DNA of 64,000 nucleotides from Erysipelotrichaceae bacterium (GTDB lineage: Bacteria; Bacillota_I; Bacilli_A; Erysipelotrichales; Erysipelotrichaceae): contig JAFRKI010000005.1 of NCBI GenBank assembly GCA_017431825.1, forward strand, positions 1-64,000. Reading direction: 5' to 3'. The notes beneath the pieces were generated by a model. It made no database searches and was not told the DNA's origin. It saw only the letters and a program-made list of their open reading frames with translations. Position 1 is the stretch's first letter, and each line of letters starts with the position of its first letter. Both the position numbers and the translations under genes were made by a program. Positions 50,678 through 59,061 of the stretch are shown here, piece by piece.

Positions 50678-52006
50678 ATGAAAAAGAAGACTGAAGAATT
50701 CATAGCACGAAACGGCTTTGAGGATCTTACCAATGTCCAGAAGAAAGTCATGGAATTTACCGGCTCCGGCAAGGATGTGATCGCCATATCCAGGACCGGC
50801 ACCGGCAAGACTCATGCCTATCTGATACCGATAGCCGAAATGATAAATCCGGGGTCTGATAAGACACAGGTCCTTATATCCGTACCGACCAGGGAGCTTG
50901 CCTATCAGGTCTTTCAGAATGCCAGGGTGCTCTGTGACATATATCCCGATCTCAGGATCTCGCTTTTAAGCGGAGGCACCGACAGGAAGAGAAGTTCCGA
51001 CAAGCTCGGCAACGCCGCACCGCACATCATCATCGGCACTCCGGGCAGGATCAGGGACATCTTTGAGAAGAACCTCATACGAGTGGATTTCGTGCAGATG
51101 TTCGTCATCGATGAAGCGGACATGACCCTGGAATACGGTTTTCTGGAAGACATCGATGCCGTCTTTTCCCATATGGTCAAGGATCCGGAGATCCTGTGTT
51201 TCAGCGCCACCTTCCCGAAGGAACTGCAGAACTTCGTAAAGAAGTATCTCAATAATCCCAAGATCATTACCGTCGATGATAAGAAAAGAGATCCAAGGAT
51301 CACTCATATCCTGGTGCCATGCAAGCACAAGGAATACAGCGACCGTCTGCTTGATGTGCTGCCTCTGATCAATCCTTATATCTGTCTGATCTTCGCCAAT
51401 ACAAAAGCAGAAGCCGATGAAGCGTACCAGAAGCTCAGAGACAAGGGATATAAGACCCTGCTCATACATGGCGGACTGGAATCAAGGGAAAGGCAGAAGG
51501 CCATCAAAGCCCTTAACAGCAAGGAATATACCTATGTGGTAGCCAGTGATGTGGCAAGCAGGGGAATCGATATCGACGGCATCAGCCACGTCATCTCTTT
51601 GGGCTTCCCGAAGAAGCTGGAATTCTACACCCATCGTGCCGGAAGAACGGGGCGCAACACCAAGGACGGCACGGTCTATGCCTTATACAGGGAAGATGAC
51701 ATCAATACCATCAGGACCCTGGAGAAGCAGGACATCAGGTTCATCGCCAAAGACATCAAAGGCGGAAGCTTTAAAGATATCAAGACGCCTACCTACAAGC
51801 GGGTAAGAAAGAACGATGAAGTCGAAAAGGAGATCGCCAGGACGCTGACCAGAAAGAACGAAAAGGTCAAGCCCAACTATAAGAAAAAGAAGAAGAAAGC
51901 GATCGAAGAGATAAAGCGCAGACAGCGCCGGGACTTCATCAGAAACAAGATCAGGGAAGAAAAGAAAGAAAGATACAAACAGAAAGCAAAGGAAAGCAGA
52001 ACATAA
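50678..52006 (+). CDS. DEAD-box RNA helicase
   Basis: A 442-residue helicase. All core motifs are visible in order: Q-motif region NGFEDLTNVQKKVME, motif I ISRTGTGKTHAY, Ia PTRELAYQ, Ib GTPGRIRD, II VIDEADM, III FSATFP, IV LIFANTKAEADE, V ASDVASRGIDID and VI HRAGRTGRN. The C-terminus is a strongly basic tail (KKKKKAIEEIKRRQRRDFIR), typical of cold-shock or ribosome-assembly helicases such as CshB. It has a leaderless start and its stop codon lies in the loop of its own terminator. Confidence 0.94.
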   Translation: MKKKTEEFIARNGFEDLTNVQKKVMEFTGSGKDVIAISRTGTGKTHAYLIPIAEMINPGSDKTQVLISVPTRELAYQVFQNARVLCDIYPDLRISLLSGGTDRKRSSDKLGNAAPHIIIGTPGRIRDIFEKNLIRVDFVQMFVIDEADMTLEYGFLEDIDAVFSHMVKDPEILCFSATFPKELQNFVKKYLNNPKIITVDDKKRDPRITHILVPCKHKEYSDRLLDVLPLINPYICLIFANTKAEADEAYQKLRDKGYKTLLIHGGLESRERQKAIKALNSKEYTYVVASDVASRGIDIDGISHVISLGFPKKLEFYTHRAGRTGRNTKDGTVYALYREDDINTIRTLEKQDIRFIAKDIKGGSFKDIKTPTYKRVRKNDEVEKEIARTLTRKNEKVKPNYKKKKKKAIEEIKRRQRRDFIRNKIREEKKERYKQKAKESRT

Positions 52007-52019
52007 GTGTCTGCTTTTT
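51993..52019 (+). terminator. Terminator containing the helicase stop codon
   Basis: AAAGCAGA / TCTGCTTT with a 9-nt loop containing the TAA stop (52004-52006), then T. Confidence 0.85.
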
Positions 52020-52031
52020 AAATTACAGCAG

Positions 52032-52040
52032 TGCTATAAT
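52032..52040 (+). promoter_or_regulatory. Extended -10 promoter of the MATE-rimO pair (leaderless)
   Basis: TGCTATAAT, then 6 nt (TACGTC), then ATG 52047. Confidence 0.75.
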
Positions 52041-52046
52041 TACGTC

Positions 52047-53399
52047 ATGAATTTAACGGAAGTCTATTTCGGAGACAGAGAATACTACCGCAACCTCTTA
52101 AGAGTCGCGATACCTCTGGCACTGACGATGCTGCTGCAGTCATGCATGTCCATCATCGATACGATTATGGTCTCCAGTATCGGCATGGTCACGGCCGTCG
52201 GCAATGCCGGCAATATCCTGCAGCTCAATGACGGCATCAACTGGGGCATCGTCAGCGGTATCGCCATCTTTGCGGCCCAGTTTTACGGTGCCGGTCAGAA
52301 GGAAAACACGGCCCGGACTTTCGGCCTGTGTCTGCTGCTGATGTTCGGCAATGCGCTCATCTGGATCAGCGCCGTCTATCTTTTCGGTGAGAAGATACTT
52401 CTGTTTTATCTAAATGACACGGAGCTTTTAGGCTATTCGCTGACCTATATAAGGATAGAGATCATATCGCTGCTTCCGGCGGCATTCTGCTTCTCGGTAT
52501 CGACGATGTTCAGATCCGAACACAATACCAGACTTCCTTTTGCGATCTCATCTTTCGGTGCGCTCACCAACGTATTTCTCAATTATCTGTTCATATACAT
52601 TCTTAAATGGGGCATCGCCGGGGCGGCTTACGGAACGCTTATCTCCACTTCCGTCAATGCGCTCATCTATGCTTTCATCATCATCAGATACAGAGCCGAC
52701 TTCCTTATTCCGGATAAGATGTTCGATATCCGTCTGGGGTTCATTAAACCGGTCATCAGTACGATGTTGCCTATCATCATCAACGAGACCTTCTTCGGAC
52801 TGGGCATGTCCTTATTCAACAAGGCCTACGGCCTTCTGGGAACCAAGGCCATGGATGCCGTCTATGTCGCCAATCAGGTCTTCAACATGTTTACCTTTGC
52901 GATCTGGGGCTTCGGCAGCGCGGTATCGGTACTGGTCGGAACGACGCTTGGTCAGGGCAAAATCGAAAAGGCCAAGAGAGAAGCCAAGTATCAGCTGGGC
53001 TCCGCCTTCGTGCTGGGCTCTGTCTTAAGTATCCTGATGTGTCTTTTCGCGGGAGTCTATCTCTCCTTCTTCCACATCAGCGATCCTTCCGTATACAATA
53101 ACGCCCGCAATATCCTCTATGTCTTTGCCCTGAAGACCTTCATCAGGTCATTCACGTACATGCTGTTCTCAACGCTGAAAGCAGGCGGTGATTCCCGGAT
53201 ACTTAATCTTTACGATTCCGGCTTCATGTATCTGATCGGCCTGCCGCTGGCTTTCGGCTGCGCCTGGCTGGGCGTCAGGAATATCGCTTTACTGCTGCTG
53301 ATCGTCCAGCTTGAACAGGTGATACGTTTACTGTTCACGATAAAAAGGTATAATTCTTATGTCTGGGCAAAGGACCTGACGAAACTGGTAAGGAACTGA
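52047..53399 (+). CDS. MATE-family multidrug/metabolite efflux transporter
   Basis: A 450-residue protein with 12 helices in two halves. It opens VAIPLALTMLLQSCMSIIDTIMVSSIG, and its second half starts near LPIIINETFFGLGMSLFNKAYG. GSAVSVLVGTTLGQGKIEKAKREA is the family-typical loop. It would export cationic compounds using an ion gradient; the substrate is unknown. rimO follows after 1 nt. Confidence 0.9.
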   Translation: MNLTEVYFGDREYYRNLLRVAIPLALTMLLQSCMSIIDTIMVSSIGMVTAVGNAGNILQLNDGINWGIVSGIAIFAAQFYGAGQKENTARTFGLCLLLMFGNALIWISAVYLFGEKILLFYLNDTELLGYSLTYIRIEIISLLPAAFCFSVSTMFRSEHNTRLPFAISSFGALTNVFLNYLFIYILKWGIAGAAYGTLISTSVNALIYAFIIIRYRADFLIPDKMFDIRLGFIKPVISTMLPIIINETFFGLGMSLFNKAYGLLGTKAMDAVYVANQVFNMFTFAIWGFGSAVSVLVGTTLGQGKIEKAKREAKYQLGSAFVLGSVLSILMCLFAGVYLSFFHISDPSVYNNARNILYVFALKTFIRSFTYMLFSTLKAGGDSRILNLYDSGFMYLIGLPLAFGCAWLGVRNIALLLLIVQLEQVIRLLFTIKRYNSYVWAKDLTKLVRN

Positions 53400-53400
53400 T

Positions 53401-54693
53401 ATGAAAATAGGATTTATCTCATTGGGCTGTGCCAAAAACCTCGTAGACAGCGAATATCTGATCGGGCTTTTCTCTGATCCGTATTTTGAGATCGAAAGCG
53501 ATCCCCGTAAGTGCGATGTGATACTGATCAACACCTGCGGTTTCATCGAATCCGCCAAGGTCGAGACCATCGATACGATCCTGGAAATGGCAGAACTCAA
53601 GGAAAAGAATCTCAAATACCTGATCGTTACCGGCTGTTTTACTCAAAGGTATTATGAAGAATGCCTGAAGGAATTCCCGGAAGTCGATCTTTTCGTCAGG
53701 ATCGACCAGTACCCTGAGATCGACAGACTATTAGGAAAGCTCTTTGACCATGAATTCAATACTTCCTACGGCAGGAACAGAAAACTGATAACCAACAGCT
53801 ACAGCGCCTATCTCAAGATCGGAGACGGCTGTGACAACCGCTGCACCTACTGTGCCATACCGCTGATAAGAGGAAGCTACCGTTCCTACCCGGAAGATGA
53901 ACTGGTGAAGGAAGCCGAAAGGCTGTATTCAAACGGCGTCAGGGAACTTAATGTGGTGGCTCAGGACAGCACCAAATACGGCATCGACATAAACAGTTCT
54001 CTGGCAAATCTTTTAAGAAAACTGGATAAGATCGATTTCAGATGGATAAGGGTCCTGTACATGTATCCGGACGAGATAAGCGATGAACTGCTGGAAGTCA
54101 TGGCAGCATCAAAGAGGATACTTCCTTATTTCGACATCCCGGTCCAGTACGGCAACGATGAGATGCTTCAAAGGATGAACAGAAGGGGAACTGTGGCTGA
54201 GATAAAGGAAAGAATAACTGCCATCAGGAAGATGTTTAAGGAACCCGTGATCAGAACGACCATCATCATCGGTTTTCCTTACGAAAGCGAAGAGACTTTC
54301 AGGGATACGCTCGATTTCGTCAGGGAGACCGGCTTCGATTCCTTGGGAGCCTATACCTATTCCAGAGAAGAGGATACTCCGGCCTATGACATGCCCCAGG
54401 TTGACGAGGAAGACAAGGAAAGACGCTACGATGAGCTGATGTCCTTGCAGCAGGGCATTGCCTTTAAGAAGAACGAGGAACGCATCGGCCGTGTCTATGA
54501 AGTGCTGGTGGAAAGATACGAATCGCTCTTTGACCGCTACATCGGCCGCTCTTACATGTCGGCGCCGGACGGTATCGACGGAGTCATATACTTTAAAAGC
54601 GATAAGGAACTTAAACCCGGCGACTTCGCTGACGTAAAGATCACCTCTTATAAGGACTATGATCTTATCGGTGAACATATAAACCATGAATAG
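53401..54693 (+). CDS. rimO: Ribosomal protein S12 methylthiotransferase RimO
   Basis: A 430-residue radical-SAM methylthiotransferase. The N-terminal UPF0004 domain (FISLGCAKNLVDSEY, INTCGFIESAKVE, VTGCFTQRY) binds the second cluster. The radical-SAM motif is DGCDNRCTYCAIPLIRG. The TRAM domain is at the C-terminus. FISLGCAKNLVDSE favours RimO over MiaB. It is in a transcript with the MATE gene, and its stop lies in its terminator loop. Confidence 0.95.
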   Translation: MKIGFISLGCAKNLVDSEYLIGLFSDPYFEIESDPRKCDVILINTCGFIESAKVETIDTILEMAELKEKNLKYLIVTGCFTQRYYEECLKEFPEVDLFVRIDQYPEIDRLLGKLFDHEFNTSYGRNRKLITNSYSAYLKIGDGCDNRCTYCAIPLIRGSYRSYPEDELVKEAERLYSNGVRELNVVAQDSTKYGIDINSSLANLLRKLDKIDFRWIRVLYMYPDEISDELLEVMAASKRILPYFDIPVQYGNDEMLQRMNRRGTVAEIKERITAIRKMFKEPVIRTTIIIGFPYESEETFRDTLDFVRETGFDSLGAYTYSREEDTPAYDMPQVDEEDKERRYDELMSLQQGIAFKKNEERIGRVYEVLVERYESLFDRYIGRSYMSAPDGIDGVIYFKSDKELKPGDFADVKITSYKDYDLIGEHINHE

Positions 54694-54707
54694 GATCATG
54701 GTTTTTT
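54681..54707 (+). terminator. Terminator containing the rimO stop codon
   Basis: AAACCATGA / TCATGGTTT, a 9-bp stem with a 6-nt loop that contains the TAG stop, then T. Confidence 0.9.
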
Positions 54708-54766
54708 AATATTGGGAAGTAAAGACATGAATAATACGATAAAATAAAGATAACGAGGTAATAGAA

Positions 54767-55675
54767 ATGAAATATTATGTGGGGATCGATCTGGGCGGAA
54801 CCAATGTCAGAGTGGCCAAGGTCGATGAAGAAGGCAATATCATCCAGGATATCATCGAAAGGTCTCATGGAAGCACCGGACCTAAGGAACTGGTCAGGGA
54901 CACGATCTTTTCCATGCTGGACAGGATCGAAAAACTGGAAGAGTGCGAAGGAATAGGCATAGCCGTTCCCGGTCCTGTCGATATCTACAACCGGGTCATG
55001 CCGATATCCAACAATCTGAAGGACTTCGAAGACTATCCTTTAGCCGGACTTATCGAAAAGAGATACAAGTACAAGATACCGGTATATATCGAAAACGATG
55101 CCAATATGGCAGGTCTGGCGGAAGCGCTGCTCGGTGCCGGCAAAGGCAAGCCGATCGTCTACTATCTGACCCATTCCACCGGTATCGGCGGAGCCCTGAT
55201 AGTAAACGGCAAGGTCTTATCCGGACAGATGGGCTTTGCGGGCGAAGTAGGCAACATCATCGTCAGGGACAACTGTCCTAAGCATTCCAAGTATCTGAAT
55301 GCCGGTTCGGCTGAATCGGAATCTTCGGGTACGGGACTGGGCCGCAAGGCGAAAGAGCTCTACGGAGAAGACGCCACTTCAAAGATGCTCTTTGACAAGG
55401 CCAAGGAAGGCGATGAGAAAGCCATCACCATCATCGATGAGATGGCCGACAACATGGGCCGTCTCCTGGCTACCATCGGCCAGGTCGTCGATCCGCACAT
55501 CTTCGTCTTAGGCGGAGGCGTATCGGAAAGCTCTGAACTGTTCTGGCCGAAGATGATCGAGAACTACCATAAATATTTCAACGGAATAAAATATGCCGAC
55601 GTCGCCAAGGCTCAGCTCAAGGAACCGGGCGTCTTAGGTGCAGCGCTATTAGTAAAGGAAAACGGCAAGGTATGA
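54767..55675 (+). CDS. ROK-family sugar kinase (glucokinase-like) without the ROK zinc motif
   Basis: 302 residues. VGIDLGGTNVRVAKVDEEG binds ATP phosphate; IAVPGPVD, IENDANMAGLAEAL (catalytic D111) and HSTGIGGALIVNG are normal. In typical ROK proteins GExGH is followed by a CxCGxxGC zinc site. Here it reads GEVGN (159-163), with N for H, and the following stretch NCPKHSKYLNAG has a single cysteine. It is first in a galM-galK operon, so a hexose substrate is likely and glucose is most probable. GAGG is the ribosome site; TAAAAT lies upstream at 54740. Confidence 0.85.
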   Translation: MKYYVGIDLGGTNVRVAKVDEEGNIIQDIIERSHGSTGPKELVRDTIFSMLDRIEKLEECEGIGIAVPGPVDIYNRVMPISNNLKDFEDYPLAGLIEKRYKYKIPVYIENDANMAGLAEALLGAGKGKPIVYYLTHSTGIGGALIVNGKVLSGQMGFAGEVGNIIVRDNCPKHSKYLNAGSAESESSGTGLGRKAKELYGEDATSKMLFDKAKEGDEKAITIIDEMADNMGRLLATIGQVVDPHIFVLGGGVSESSELFWPKMIENYHKYFNGIKYADVAKAQLKEPGVLGAALLVKENGKV

Positions 55676-56637
55676 TCTGCAGAATAGAAAACGAAAAGCT
55701 CATAGCGAAAGTATCGACCCTGGGCGCCACGCTGGTGTCACTGGTCGAAAAGGAAAGCGGCATCGATATCGTTCTGGGTTATGACGATGAGAAGGGCTAT
55801 CTCTTACACAGCGGCGACCACATCGGTGCAACGGTTGGAAGAAATGCCAACAGGATAGCAAAAGGACAGTTCAGGATCGGTGAAGAGACCTATCAGCTCT
55901 CCATCAACAACGGTCCCAACAATCTTCACAGCGGTGTCAGCGATTTCAGTTTCCGGGCCTTTGACGTAAAGGAAGTGAAGGATGATTCCATTACTCTGTC
56001 CATTACAGACAACGACATGTCCGGCGGTTTTCCGGGCAACCTGAAACTTGATGTCACCTACAAGCTGGAAGGAAACGATCTGCTGTTCAGGTTTGACGGG
56101 ATCTGTGACAGGGACAGCATCCTCAACGTCACCAGCCATTCCTATTTCAATCTTAACGGCGCCGATGAAAACATCTGCAACCACGAACTGAAACTGTATG
56201 CCGGCAGAGTCTCGCTCAATGACGATGACGGCATGGCAACGGACAAGGTGATAGATGTCACAGGCACAGCCTTTGATTTTACGGACTTTACCGTTATCGG
56301 CGATAACTTCAGGAAAGGCCATGAAAACTTCTCCAACGGCGGCATCGATCACAACTACGTCTTTGAAAACATGGAAGACAAGGAGATCGCCGTCTTAAGA
56401 AACGACAGGCTGGAACTGGAAGTCAGGTCGGATCTGCCGTGTGTCCATGTCTATACCAGCAATTTCATCGACAGGTTCACCGGCAAGTACGGCAAGGAAT
56501 ACCGCAAGTACTGGGGCATCTGTCTGGAGTGCGATTACTATGCCAACGGCATCAACTATGAAGGCTTCATCAAACCGATAATCAAAGCCAATGAGGAAGT
56601 CAGCCATTACATCAGATATACAGTGAGGAAGAGATAA
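55672..56637 (+). CDS. galM: Aldose 1-epimerase (galactose mutarotase)
   Basis: A 321-residue mutarotase. HIGATVGRNANRIAKG and the VTSHSYFNLNG catalytic-His segment are present, as is the C-terminal catalytic glutamate in CLECDYYANGINYEGF. It interconverts alpha and beta sugars before GalK. It overlaps the kinase by 4 nt and galK by 1 nt. No Shine-Dalgarno sequence is needed in such a coupled operon. Confidence 0.92.
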   Translation: MICRIENEKLIAKVSTLGATLVSLVEKESGIDIVLGYDDEKGYLLHSGDHIGATVGRNANRIAKGQFRIGEETYQLSINNGPNNLHSGVSDFSFRAFDVKEVKDDSITLSITDNDMSGGFPGNLKLDVTYKLEGNDLLFRFDGICDRDSILNVTSHSYFNLNGADENICNHELKLYAGRVSLNDDDGMATDKVIDVTGTAFDFTDFTVIGDNFRKGHENFSNGGIDHNYVFENMEDKEIAVLRNDRLELEVRSDLPCVHVYTSNFIDRFTGKYGKEYRKYWGICLECDYYANGINYEGFIKPIIKANEEVSHYIRYTVRKR

Positions 56638-57911
56638 TGAACTATAACGATTTAAGCAAGTACCTTGACAGCGATAAGGCAGATGAACTGCTGAAAGCCA
56701 TGAAGGGCATCGAAGACGTATACGAAGAGAAAAGACGCTATCACCGCCTGCTGGACGAAGCCTACAAACGTTTCGGTGACGGAGACTATCATTTCATATC
56801 TTCACCGGGAAGGACCGAAGTCGGAGGCAACCACACCGACCATCAGCACGGCCATATCGTTGCGGCTTCTCTGGACATCGATAATCTCTGCTGTGTCAAA
56901 AAGAACGAAGGCAAGTGTACCTTCATCGATCCTAAATTCAGCGACTGCGTTATCCAGCTCGATGACCTGAGCGTTCATGAAGAGGAAAAGAATACCAGCG
57001 CATCTCTGATCAGAGGCATCGCTTCCTATCTTACCGGAAACGGCTATCAGGCCGGAGGCTTTGATGCCGTCTGCGATTCGCAGGTCCTGATCGGATCAGG
57101 CATCTCTTCCAGCGCCTGTTTTGAGGTGATGGTCGTCGAGATCTTCAACGCTCTGTATAATGCGGGAACCATCTCTCCGGAAAAGAGAGCCATCATTTCC
57201 CAGTATGCCGAAAACAATTACTTCGGCAAGCCTTGCGGACTCATGGATCAGCTGGCCATCTCCGTCGGCGGTTTCGTTGCCGTGGACTTCAACGATCCGG
57301 CCAATCCGGTAATCGATTCCTATGACTTCGATTTTTCCGATTACGGCTATAAGCTCCTGCTCATAAACACCAAGGGCGATCATGCGGATCTGACCAATGA
57401 GTATGCCGCCATCACTTCCGAAATAAAGGAAGTAGCCCAGGACATGGGCGTCGAATACTTAAGAGACAAGAGTCCCGATTACTTCATCACCCATGTGAAG
57501 GAATTAAGGGAACACGTGAAGAATGACAGAGCCGTCTTAAGGTCCTTCCACTACTACAACGAAGATAAAAGGGCCTGCCGTCTGCGGGAAGCCATCGCCA
57601 AGAAGGACATCGATGCGGTAATCGATCTGATCAATAAATCAGGACGGTCCAGCTACATGTATCTGCAGAACGTCTATCCGTCTAGCCTGCCTAAGGTCCA
57701 GCCTTGTGCCATCGGTCTGGCTATGTCCGACTACATCCTTAACGGACAGGGTGCCTGCAGGATCCATGGTGGCGGCTTTGCGGGTACCATCCAGGCCATC
57801 GTTCCTGATGAACTGCTGGATTCCTACCGGCTGGTGCTGTCATCGGTCTTCGGCGAAGATGCGATAATGGAGATCAAGGTCAGACCTTTCGGTACGAAGA
57901 CCATCATCTAG
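56637..57911 (+). CDS. galK: Galactokinase
   Basis: A 424-residue GHMP kinase phosphorylating galactose at C1. PGRTEVGGNHTDHQHG is the galactokinase signature, SQVLIGSGISSSACFEV the ATP loop, and IHGGGFAGTIQAIV the third GHMP motif. galT and galE are not in the window. A terminator follows, closing the ROK-galM-galK operon. Confidence 0.93.
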   Translation: MNYNDLSKYLDSDKADELLKAMKGIEDVYEEKRRYHRLLDEAYKRFGDGDYHFISSPGRTEVGGNHTDHQHGHIVAASLDIDNLCCVKKNEGKCTFIDPKFSDCVIQLDDLSVHEEEKNTSASLIRGIASYLTGNGYQAGGFDAVCDSQVLIGSGISSSACFEVMVVEIFNALYNAGTISPEKRAIISQYAENNYFGKPCGLMDQLAISVGGFVAVDFNDPANPVIDSYDFDFSDYGYKLLLINTKGDHADLTNEYAAITSEIKEVAQDMGVEYLRDKSPDYFITHVKELREHVKNDRAVLRSFHYYNEDKRACRLREAIAKKDIDAVIDLINKSGRSSYMYLQNVYPSSLPKVQPCAIGLAMSDYILNGQGACRIHGGGFAGTIQAIVPDELLDSYRLVLSSVFGEDAIMEIKVRPFGTKTII

Positions 57912-57931
57912 ACATGTTTCAAAAAAGAAAT

Positions 57932-57954
57932 GGCTGATTATCAGCCGTTTTTTT
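57932..57954 (+). terminator. Intrinsic terminator after galK
   Basis: GGCTGA-TTA-TCAGCC, then G and T7. The alr -10 begins 5 nt after the T run. Confidence 0.9.
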
Positions 57955-57958
57955 ATTG

Positions 57959-57964
57959 TAAAAT
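57959..57964 (+). promoter_or_regulatory. -10 promoter of alr (leaderless)
   Basis: TAAAAT, then 6 nt (TTAGTT), then ATG 57971. No ribosome site is present. Confidence 0.65.
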
Positions 57965-57970
57965 TTAGTT

Positions 57971-59011
57971 ATGGAAAAAACATGGATAGAAATAGATCTT
58001 AATAAGATCAGACATAACTATCAGCTGATAAAAGAAAAGGCGCCGAACGCCATGATCTGTCCGGTCATCAAGGACAACGCCTACGGGCATGGTGCCGTTA
58101 GGCTTGCAAAGCTCTATGAAGAGCTGAAAGCCGACTATTTCGCCGTATCCAATATCGAGGAAGCTCTGGTATTAAGGGAAAACGGCATCACGACGCCGGT
58201 ACTGATACTGGGTTATACTCCTGTTGACAGGGTAAAGGATCTTCATGATCATGACATCACCCAGTGTATCTACTCATATGACTATGCCAGGGCCGTAAAC
58301 GATGAAGGCCTTAAGATAAAGTGCCATCTCAAGATCGACAGTGGCATGAACCGTATCGGTTTCAAGGATACTGCCGAAATGGAAAAGGCCTGCAGGCTGG
58401 AAAACCTTTCCTTTGAAGGCGTCTTTACCCACTTTTCCGATGTGGACGATAAGGACTTTACCGCACTGCAGTTTCATACCTTCATGAAACACATAAAGGA
58501 GCTTGAGGAAAGAGGGATCACCTTCAGGATAAGGCACTGTGCCAATTCCGGGGCTGTTTTCGGCTATCCTGACTATCATCTGGACATGGTAAGGCCAGGC
58601 ATCGTTTTATACGGTTTAGGCGGTTATGAGGGCTTAAAACAGGCTCTGGAGCTTAAATCCATCATTTCCCACATCAAGACCGTAAGGGAAGGGGAATATG
58701 TGGGTTATAACCGCACATACAGGGCTGTAAAGGATACCGTAGTGGCTACGGTGCCTATCGGTTACGGTGACGGTTATCTCAGGTACAACAAAGCCCATAA
58801 CACGGTAACGGTAAACGGTAAAAAAGCACCGATCATCGGCAATATCTGCATGGACCAGATGATGATCGATATCACCGGCATTGACTGCAGGCTCTATGAC
58901 GAAGTCCTGATCTACGGCGATCTGGAAGAGATAGCTGCCAATATCGACACCATCTCCTATGAACTGATCTGCACCCTCAATGCCAGAGTACCGGTATATT
59001 ATAAGGATTAA
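57971..59011 (+). CDS. alr: Alanine racemase
   Basis: A 346-residue PLP enzyme making D-alanine for peptidoglycan. CPVIKDNAYGHG holds the PLP lysine, YNRTYRA the second catalytic tyrosine region, and IGNICMDQMMIDITG is family-typical. It is somewhat shorter than usual (about 370-390), mainly at the C-terminal domain. A 6-bp hairpin GATTAA-CTGT-TTAATC covers its stop but lacks a T run. Confidence 0.94.
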   Translation: MEKTWIEIDLNKIRHNYQLIKEKAPNAMICPVIKDNAYGHGAVRLAKLYEELKADYFAVSNIEEALVLRENGITTPVLILGYTPVDRVKDLHDHDITQCIYSYDYARAVNDEGLKIKCHLKIDSGMNRIGFKDTAEMEKACRLENLSFEGVFTHFSDVDDKDFTALQFHTFMKHIKELEERGITFRIRHCANSGAVFGYPDYHLDMVRPGIVLYGLGGYEGLKQALELKSIISHIKTVREGEYVGYNRTYRAVKDTVVATVPIGYGDGYLRYNKAHNTVTVNGKKAPIIGNICMDQMMIDITGIDCRLYDEVLIYGDLEEIAANIDTISYELICTLNARVPVYYKD

Positions 59012-59035
59012 CTGTTTAATCTGAATTTCAATAAA

Positions 59036-59044
59036 TGATATAAT
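59036..59044 (+). promoter_or_regulatory. Extended -10 promoter of the DUF2779 gene
   Basis: TGATATAAT, 17 nt before ATG 59062, with AAGG in the short leader. Confidence 0.55.
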
Positions 59045-59061
59045 TAAGACAAGGAAATACT

